A DNA stretch of 12,474 nt from CALZJC01 sp041574955 (GTDB taxonomy: Bacteria; Acidobacteriota; Thermoanaerobaculia; Multivoradales; JAHEKO01): positions 1 to 12,474 of the forward strand of contig JBFGNS010000125.1 of assembly GCA_041574955.1 (NCBI GenBank), written 5' to 3'. This document shows positions 7,831 to 12,474 of this stretch, piece by piece. Each line of letters begins with the position of its first letter. The first letter of the stretch is position 1. Below the pieces are notes generated by a model that ran no database searches, was not told where the DNA came from, and worked only from the letters and a program-made list of their open reading frames with translations. A program made the translations under genes and the position numbers.

Positions 7831-10236
7831 ATGAGCCTTCGCACGATTCTCACCTGGCTGGTGGCCGGTGCTGCCGGGGCGGTGTTGCTGGTGTGGGCGT
7901 TCCCGCGCGCCTACCCGATGCTGCCCGACGGCTGGCAGATCACCCGCGACGAGGCGGTGGCGACCGCCATCGAGCTGTCCGCCGATCTGGGCGAGATCCC
8001 GGCCGAGCCCCAGCTGATCGTCGGGCTGCGTACCGACCACGCCCTGGGACGGCGGCTCGAGCTGGCGGCCGAAGGCCGCGACACGAAGGAGCTGGCAGAC
8101 AGCCGTCTGGGTCGGCGGGTGCTGGCCTGGCGGGTGATCCTGTTCGCCCCCGGTGCGCTCGACTCCGACTACTCCTACCGGGCCGAGATCGGTGTGGGCG
8201 GCGAGCTGCTCTCGCTCGTGCGCCGGGTGCGGCCGGAGGAGAAGCTGCCGCCGATCGAGCCCGCGGCCGCCACCGCGGCGGCCGACGCCTTCCTGCGCCG
8301 GCTGGGAATCGACCTGGCGCTCTACGGCGAGCCCGAGGTCAAGGTGGTGGAGCGGCCGGCAAGGCGCGATCTCGAGATCCGCTACCGCGACCGCGAGGCG
8401 GTGCTGGGCGAGGCGTTCCCCTACGGCATCGAGGCGCGGTTCGCCGGCGACCGGCTGGTGGGCTTCACCACCTGGTTCGAGGACCCCGAGCAGCGGCAGA
8501 CCGTGGCCTCGCTGCAGAGCCTGTTCGTCCTGAACCAGGGGTGGTTCTTCGTGCCCCTGCCGCTGTCGCTGGTGGTCGGCCTGTTCTTCCTGCGCCGCTA
8601 CCACGCCGGAGAGGTCGGGGTGCGGCGCGGCGTGCAGCTGTTCTTGCTGGTGCTCGGCCTCGGCCTGCTGGTGCTGCTGATGAGCCAGGCAGGCGCCGCG
8701 TCACAGATGCAGACCGGTCTGCTCTCTCGGCGCGTGCTGAGCTGGCTGTTCACCGGCCAGTTCCTGCTGCTGATGTTCCTGCCCCTGGCGCTGCTGACGG
8801 CGCTCTCCTGGTCGGTGGGCGAGTCGCTCGGCCGCCGGATGTGGGGTGCCAAGCTGGCGGCCTTCGACGCGCTGTTCCGGTCGCGCTGGATCAACGCCAC
8901 CGTCGGACGCTCGGCGCTGCGCGGCGTCGCGGCCGGCGCCGTGCTGTCGGGCGTGATCGCCGCCCTGCTGGTGGCGCTGCGGCAGCTCGGAGCCTGGCCC
9001 AGCGCCGGGGTGCTGCTCGACCCGTGGTGGTCGTCGGCGCGCTGGCCCGGCGTGGCGATGCTGGCGAGCGGCGTCGCCTACGTGCTCTATTTCGAGAACT
9101 TTGGCCGGCTGCTGCTGGTGTCGGCGGCGGTGCGGCGGTTCGGTCGCTGGGCCGGCGGCGCGGTGGCGGCGGTGGCCGCCGGCCTGCTGCTCTGGCCCAG
9201 CGTGCTGGTCCTGCCGGTCGGCTGGAGCGTACCGCTGTGGCTGCTGGTGTCGGGCACGCTGGTGGTGCTGTTCCTGCGCTACGACCTGCTCACCGCGGTG
9301 GTGGCGTCGCTGGCGGTCCTGCTGCTGCCCGGCGCGGTGATGCTGGCCAGCGCCGCCGACCCGACCCTCCGGCTGCAGGGTGGCCTGGTGCTGCTGGGAG
9401 TCTGCCTGCCGCTGGTGCTCAACCTGCGCGAGCTGCGGGCCGGTGAGGAGCTCGAGTACCAGTACGACGAGGTGCCGCCGCACGTGCGGCGCATCGCCGA
9501 GCGCGAGCGGCAGAAGGTCGAGCTGGAGACCGCGCGGCGCATCCAGAGCTCGATCCTGCCCGAGCTGCCGCCCCAGCTGGCCGGGGTGCGGCTGGCGCAC
9601 GCCTACTGGCCGGCGACCGAGGTGGGCGGAGACTTCTACGACGTGCTGGCGCTCGAGGACGGCCGGTTGGCGGTGGCGGTCGGGGACGTGGCCGGGCACG
9701 GTGTCTCGAGTGGGCTGGTGATGTCGATGGCGAAGTCGGCGCTGGCGGTGCAGGTGAGCTTCGATCCCGAGGTCGAAGCGGTCTTCGAGACCCTCAACCG
9801 GACCGTCTACCAGAGCGCCCGCAAGCGGCTGCTGGCGACCCTCTGCTACGCCCTGCTCGATCCGCGCCGGCGCCGGCTGCGCTTCGCCAGCGCCGGTCAC
9901 CTGTTCCCCTACCGGGTAGGCCGTGACGGCGGCGTCAAGGCTCTCGAGTCGATCTCCTACCCGCTCGGGGTACGCGACCGCCTGGCGGTGCGGGTGGAGG
10001 TCGCCGAGCTGGCGCCCGCCGACAGCCTGTTCCTGTTCAGCGACGGGCTGGTGGAGGCGCGCCCGCCGGGCTCGGACGAGCTGTTCGGCTTCGAGCGGCT
10101 GGAGCGCAGCCTGGCGGCGCATGCCGGAGGCAGCGTCGAGCGGCTGCGCGACGGCGTGCTGGGGGACCTGCAGCGGTTCGCCGGCGGCGAGCCGATGGAG
10201 GACGATCTGACCGTGGTGGTGCTGCAGCTTCCCTGA
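7831..10236 (+). CDS. Membrane-anchored SpoIIE/RsbU-type PP2C phosphatase with large extracytoplasmic region
   Basis: This 801-residue protein has three parts. An N-terminal helix (about 7-24) leads into a soluble, probably extracytoplasmic segment (about 26-232) with two similar-looking alpha/beta stretches beginning ITRDEAVATAI and AAATAAADAFL. Next is a multi-helix membrane region (about 236-532) of some nine further helices. The C-terminal part (about 560-801) is a SpoIIE-type Ser/Thr phosphatase: coiled linker, ETARRIQSSILP, then metal-binding Asp motifs GGDFYD (D601), GDVAGHG (D619), SAGH, FSDGL (D738) and DDLT (D791/D792), so it is predicted active. Family knowledge: such phosphatases dephosphorylate STAS-domain anti-sigma antagonists; no partner is nearby. 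Start ATG 7831 has a GGAG 10 nt upstream. The membrane part resembles, to my eye, intramembrane CPBP/Abi-type proteins but lacks their EExxxR motif; that is a weak impression. Confidence 0.88.
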   Translation: MSLRTILTWLVAGAAGAVLLVWAFPRAYPMLPDGWQITRDEAVATAIELSADLGEIPAEPQLIVGLRTDHALGRRLELAAEGRDTKELADSRLGRRVLAWRVILFAPGALDSDYSYRAEIGVGGELLSLVRRVRPEEKLPPIEPAAATAAADAFLRRLGIDLALYGEPEVKVVERPARRDLEIRYRDREAVLGEAFPYGIEARFAGDRLVGFTTWFEDPEQRQTVASLQSLFVLNQGWFFVPLPLSLVVGLFFLRRYHAGEVGVRRGVQLFLLVLGLGLLVLLMSQAGAASQMQTGLLSRRVLSWLFTGQFLLLMFLPLALLTALSWSVGESLGRRMWGAKLAAFDALFRSRWINATVGRSALRGVAAGAVLSGVIAALLVALRQLGAWPSAGVLLDPWWSSARWPGVAMLASGVAYVLYFENFGRLLLVSAAVRRFGRWAGGAVAAVAAGLLLWPSVLVLPVGWSVPLWLLVSGTLVVLFLRYDLLTAVVASLAVLLLPGAVMLASAADPTLRLQGGLVLLGVCLPLVLNLRELRAGEELEYQYDEVPPHVRRIAERERQKVELETARRIQSSILPELPPQLAGVRLAHAYWPATEVGGDFYDVLALEDGRLAVAVGDVAGHGVSSGLVMSMAKSALAVQVSFDPEVEAVFETLNRTVYQSARKRLLATLCYALLDPRRRRLRFASAGHLFPYRVGRDGGVKALESISYPLGVRDRLAVRVEVAELAPADSLFLFSDGLVEARPPGSDELFGFERLERSLAAHAGGSVERLRDGVLGDLQRFAGGEPMEDDLTVVVLQLP

Positions 10237-10237
10237 G

Positions 10238-10262
10238 CCGGCGTGCTCGCCGGAACCTTTTT
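10238..10262 (+). terminator. Rho-independent terminator after the phosphatase gene
   Basis: CCGGCG (10238-10243) and CGCCGG (10248-10253) make a perfect stem with the tetraloop TGCT, followed after AACC by TTTTT (10258-10262). It begins 2 bp after the stop codon. It is the only clear hairpin-plus-T terminator in the window and separates the phosphatase from the DUF4407 gene. Confidence 0.7.
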
Positions 10263-10360
10263 CGCCCCGATTCCGTCCTACCCCGAAAGGCCGCCGCGGC
10301 GGTCCGGCGAGAGAGCTGCGCCGCCCGGCGGCCGGTCATCGACCGTTTCGATCAGAGCCC

Positions 10361-10367
10361 GAGGAGG
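10361..10367 (+). promoter_or_regulatory. Shine-Dalgarno GAGGAGG that sets the DUF4407 start
   Basis: GAGGAGG ends 5 nt before the ATG at 10373. An in-frame GTG at 10367 overlaps the Shine-Dalgarno itself and is therefore unlikely to be the start. Confidence 0.75.
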
Positions 10368-10372
10368 TGTGC

Positions 10373-11686
10373 ATGGACGCTGCCGAACCCTTCCGCCAGC
10401 CAGCCGGCGGACGAGCCACCCGTTTCTTCCTGTGGGCGGCCGGCACCGACCGGTCGGCGCTGGCATCCCTACCGCGCTCGGAGACCATCAAGCAGGTCGG
10501 CTTCGGCACGCTGGTGGTGGTGCCGGCGGTGATGGCGCTGTTCGCCATGACCTACGCCATCTCCACCCTGACCGACAGCCTGCCGCTGTGCCTGGCGGCG
10601 GGGGTGGTCTGGTCGGCGATCGTGTTCTGCTTCGACCGCTTCATCGTCTCCACCTTCCGCAAGTCCGGCTCCACCTGGCAAGACGTCACCTCGGCGGTGT
10701 TCCTGAGCCGCCTCGTGTTCGCGGTCTTCGTCGGCGTGATCGTCGCCCATCCGCTGGTGATGCTGTACTTCTCCGACACCATCGAGGAGCGTCTGGCGCT
10801 CGAGGGCCGGCGACAGCTCGCCGCGCTGGCAGACGAGACCGCGGCGCGGCGTCAACCGCTCGGCGAGCGCGTCGCGGCCCTCAAGAGCGAGATCCGGGAG
10901 CGCGAGCGCGAACGCAACGACCACCAGCAGCGGCTGGTGGACGAGATCGACGGCATCGTCAGCGGACGGACCACCGGCATTCCCGGCCGCGGCGCCTCGG
11001 CGGCGGAGAAGAAGCTGCAGCTCCAGGTCGCCCAGCTCGAGCTCGACGCGGCGCGCCAGCGCAACCTGGCCGAGATCGCCGCGATCGAGGGGGAGATCGG
11101 GCGGCTCGCGGGCGAGCTCGAGAGCCGGCAGGCCGGCTTCCGGCAGTCGACCGACTACCTGGCGCGCGCGCGGGCGCTGTCCGCGCTGTCGGCCGAGGAG
11201 CCGCACGTCAACCGAGTCAAGTGGTTCCTGCTGCTGTTCTTCGTCTTCGTCGACACGTTGCCGATCGTGTTCAAGGGGTTCACGCCGCGCGGCCCGTACG
11301 ACGAGCGGCTGCGGCTGGCCGAGTTCCAGGCCCGGCGCGAGGTGCGCGCCCGGCGCGACAGCCTGCAGCGGGTGCTCTACCCGCACATGGTGCTGGCGCA
11401 GGAGAGCCGCTTCATGGCGGACGAGAGCCACGCCGGAGTGCGCGACTTCGCGCGCCGCTACCGCGACTTTCTCGACGAGCTGTCGCGCCACCAGCGCGAG
11501 TTCCTCGCCGAGTGGCAGCGTCAGCAGGAGGTGCTGGCGGCGATCGAAGACGAGCGGCTGCGGCGCGGGCAGCTCGACTACATGGAGCAGCTGCGCTCCG
11601 CCAGCGTCGAGGTGGTCGAGCGCGCGGTGGAGCGGTTCCGGCGGTCGCTGGCCTGGCAGGGAGGAGGGGCGGGGGCGGAGGGATAG
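10373..11686 (+). CDS. DUF4407-family membrane protein with long coiled coil
   Basis: This 437-residue protein matches the general layout of the DUF4407 family, whose function I do not know. Helices lie at about 42-64, 70-88 and 109-132. A long charged coiled coil (about 137-270) rich in Arg, Glu, Ala and Gln is followed by a fourth helix (about 283-301, VKWFLLLFFVFVDTLPIVFKG) and a second coiled-coil tail to the C-terminus. The helix count puts the N-terminus and the tail on the same side of the membrane with the central coil on the other; cytoplasmic ends are likely because of the basic residues flanking helix 1. FDRFIVSTFRKSG after helix 2 is a distinctive conserved-looking segment. No enzymatic motif is seen. 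ATG 10373 has a strong Shine-Dalgarno. It is transcribed separately from the phosphatase, judging by the terminator between them. Confidence 0.8.
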   Translation: MDAAEPFRQPAGGRATRFFLWAAGTDRSALASLPRSETIKQVGFGTLVVVPAVMALFAMTYAISTLTDSLPLCLAAGVVWSAIVFCFDRFIVSTFRKSGSTWQDVTSAVFLSRLVFAVFVGVIVAHPLVMLYFSDTIEERLALEGRRQLAALADETAARRQPLGERVAALKSEIRERERERNDHQQRLVDEIDGIVSGRTTGIPGRGASAAEKKLQLQVAQLELDAARQRNLAEIAAIEGEIGRLAGELESRQAGFRQSTDYLARARALSALSAEEPHVNRVKWFLLLFFVFVDTLPIVFKGFTPRGPYDERLRLAEFQARREVRARRDSLQRVLYPHMVLAQESRFMADESHAGVRDFARRYRDFLDELSRHQREFLAEWQRQQEVLAAIEDERLRRGQLDYMEQLRSASVEVVERAVERFRRSLAWQGGGAGAEG

Positions 11687-11687
11687 G

Positions 11688-11717
11688 GCCGGCGGCCTTC
11701 TTGCTGGCCCGGCCGGC
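11688..11717 (+). terminator. Possible GC hairpin just after the DUF4407 stop
   Basis: The left arm 11688-11697 pairs with 11706-11709 and 11712-11717, with a 2-nt bulge and loop TTCTTGCT, giving 10 base pairs. It begins 2 bp after the stop, but only TT follows, so it is not a typical intrinsic terminator. Confidence 0.35.
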
Positions 11718-11724
11718 TTGGAGT

Positions 11725-11901
11725 CGAGGGGGACAGGGTCCCAGGGTACCGGCTCGCGCCTTGTCGGACTTTGCCGGGGGCGCGCGCGCGCAGTGCCGGC
11801 GTGCAGTGCCGGGGTGCTCGTGCCAGGGGCGGTGCTGAGGTCCCTCGCTGCGCTCGGGAAGACGCTTGGCCGAGAGCGACCCTGGGACCCTGTCCCCCTC
11901 G
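11725..11901. mobile_element. 177-bp segment bounded by a perfect 23-bp inverted repeat (MITE/REP-like)
   Basis: Bases 11725-11747 are the exact reverse complement of 11879-11901, including GGGGACAGGGTCCCAGGG on the left arm. The 131 bp between them hold a (CG)5 run (11781-11790), a 10-bp direct repeat GCAGTGCCGG at 11790-11799 and 11803-11812, and one copy of the 19-nt core repeat (11841-11859). No transposase is encoded, and no clear target-site duplication is seen beside the arms. A non-autonomous element, or a pair of oppositely oriented REP-like repeats, is the likely nature. GGGGACAG-type termini are, as I recall, often seen beside REP-associated transposase genes; this is not proof. 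Confidence 0.55.
11841..11859. repeat. Core repeat copy 1 (TCCCTCGCTGCGCTCGGGA)
   Basis: This 19-nt imperfect palindrome lies inside the inverted-repeat-bounded segment. The same 19 nt recur at 12173 and, with one change, at 12386. Read on the other strand it belongs to the intergenic repeat type that yields PERSEG/RAQRG peptides in spurious gene calls. Confidence 0.7.
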
Positions 11902-12031
11902 CCTCTGACGCCGGCCTCCGGGTATGGCTTCTGAGGGGGCTGGGCCTGAGAGACTTGGCGAGGCACTGGCAGAAAGCGAACCGAGCTCAGTCAGCATCCC
12001 TCGAAGTGAGAGCGCCGCCGGGGCCGCCACC

Positions 12032-12244
12032 GGAGGGTGCGCCAGCCGGTTGGGACCCGGGGCGGAGCGACATCACCCTCGCCTTTGGAGCGCAGCCTGG
12101 GCCCCCGCTGGCCAAGCGACCGAGCCCTCACCCACAGGCACCTGCCACGCTCCCTAACCGCCGGCGCCGAGATCCCTCGCTGCGCTCGGGATGACAAGTA
12201 GGGCTTGGGAGCTTGAGGGCTCGGAGGCTCGGAGCAGCTCGGCA
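12032..12244. repeat. Tandem repeat unit A (213 bp)
   Basis: This is the first full unit of a head-to-tail array, defined from GGAGGG to GGAGGG. It differs from unit B by roughly a dozen substitutions, two single-base indels near opposite ends and an extra 8-bp duplication of CTCGGAGG-type sequence near its end. A block of about 40 bp around 12060-12100 is unchanged between units. It includes the core motif. Confidence 0.85.
12173..12191. repeat. Core repeat copy 2 (in tandem unit A)
   Basis: TCCCTCGCTGCGCTCGGGA, identical to copy 1 at 11841-11859. It is followed by TGACAAGTAGGGCTTGGGAG, which is shared with unit B but not with copy 1. Confidence 0.8.
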
Positions 12245-12449
12245 GGAGGGAGCGCCAGCCGGCGGGGGGCCGGGCGGAGCGACATCACCCTCGCCTTTGG
12301 AGCGCAGCCTGGGCCACCGCTGGCCAAGCGACCGGGCCTTCACCCACACCGCACCTGCCACGCTCCCTCACCGCCGGCGCCGAGATCCCTCGCTACGCTC
12401 GGGATGACAAGTAGGGCTTGGGAGCTTGAAGGCTCGGAGCAGCTCGGCA
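12245..12449. repeat. Tandem repeat unit B (205 bp)
   Basis: This is the second full unit of the array, directly abutting unit A and the partial unit C. It lacks the 8-bp internal duplication of unit A. No coding sequence, direct-repeat/spacer pattern or tRNA-like fold is recognised in it. Confidence 0.85.
12386..12404. repeat. Core repeat copy 3 (in tandem unit B)
   Basis: TCCCTCGCTACGCTCGGGA has one G-to-A difference from the other two copies, in the loop of the imperfect palindrome, so the stem is unaffected. Confidence 0.8.
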
Positions 12450-12474
12450 GGAGGGAGCGCCAGCCGGCGGGGGC
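12450..12474. repeat. Tandem repeat unit C, first 25 bp (continues past the edge)
   Basis: GGAGGGAGCGCCAGCCGG and the following G-run repeat the start of unit B almost exactly, up to the window end. The array therefore has at least three units, and the total number cannot be told from this window. Confidence 0.75.

Larger units (their letters stand above)
11687..12474. other. Gene-free right end carrying repeats
   Basis: I see no credible gene here. Open frames on both strands lack ribosome binding sites and recognisable domains, and are read across repeated DNA; some give the RAQRG or PERSEG peptides typical of translated intergenic repeats. The stretch contains a hairpin (11688-11717), an inverted-repeat-bounded segment (11725-11901), about 130 bp of unassigned DNA (11902-12031) with a half-match to the core repeat at 11996-12003, and a tandem array (12032 to the edge). 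Confidence 0.75.

Noticed and set aside
11718..12194. Open frames on both strands in the right end (up to 184 codons)
   Set aside because: They cross repeated DNA, have no ribosome binding site, and give low-complexity or PERSEG/RAQRG peptides typical of translated intergenic repeats.
12032..12474. CRISPR array
   Set aside because: Units of about 205-213 bp are nearly identical throughout; there are no short constant repeats with variable spacers and no cas gene.
12032..12474. Integron attC array
   Set aside because: Units contain no cassette genes, and I cannot find the paired attC core sites.

Overview
This 12.5 kb window is very GC-rich, with strongly G/C-ended codons and frequent GTG starts. 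It comes from a bacterial chromosome. An MqnD-type menaquinone (futalosine) enzyme, an N-terminal-swivel aconitase, a large membrane-anchored SpoIIE-type phosphatase and short repeats of the TCCCTCGCTGCGCTCGGGA type together suggest Acidobacteriota (Thermoanaerobaculia-like) or a similar deep high-GC lineage. That placement is inference; there is no rRNA or tRNA to anchor it.

Layout. (1) Positions 2-547 hold the 3' part of a membrane-anchored RskA-like anti-sigma factor whose start lies off the left edge. (2) Positions 637-5022 are a same-strand run: an aconitase-family hydratase with its swivel domain first, a Rhizobium etli-type zinc asparaginase, a small rhodanese-like lipoprotein, and MqnD. 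(3) A cytidine deaminase lies on the minus strand (5088-5480), divergent from (4) an icd-mdh pair (5571-7750) whose genes are 11 bp apart. (5) An 801-residue membrane protein ending in a SpoIIE/RsbU phosphatase domain follows, closed by a clear hairpin-plus-T terminator. (6) Next is a DUF4407 membrane/coiled-coil protein. (7) The last 788 bp have no credible gene. They hold a 177-bp segment bounded by a perfect 23-bp inverted repeat, then a tandem array of about 205-213-bp units running off the right edge. A 19-nt core motif occurs in both.

How the genes fit together. Aconitase, isocitrate dehydrogenase and malate dehydrogenase are three TCA-cycle steps in one neighbourhood. Asparaginase (to aspartate, then oxaloacetate or fumarate) can feed that cycle, and MqnD contributes to the menaquinone that accepts respiratory electrons. 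The phosphatase and DUF4407 proteins look like envelope-associated signalling or housekeeping functions unrelated to the TCA genes.

Regulation. Several genes without a Shine-Dalgarno sequence have a TANNNT (often TGNTANNNT) hexamer ending 8-11 nt before the start codon. This suggests leaderless or nearly leaderless transcripts. icd, mdh, the asparaginase and the DUF4407 gene instead have strong Shine-Dalgarno sequences. No complete new defence or mobile system is visible. The least explained material is the repeat-bearing right end and the composite membrane phosphatase.
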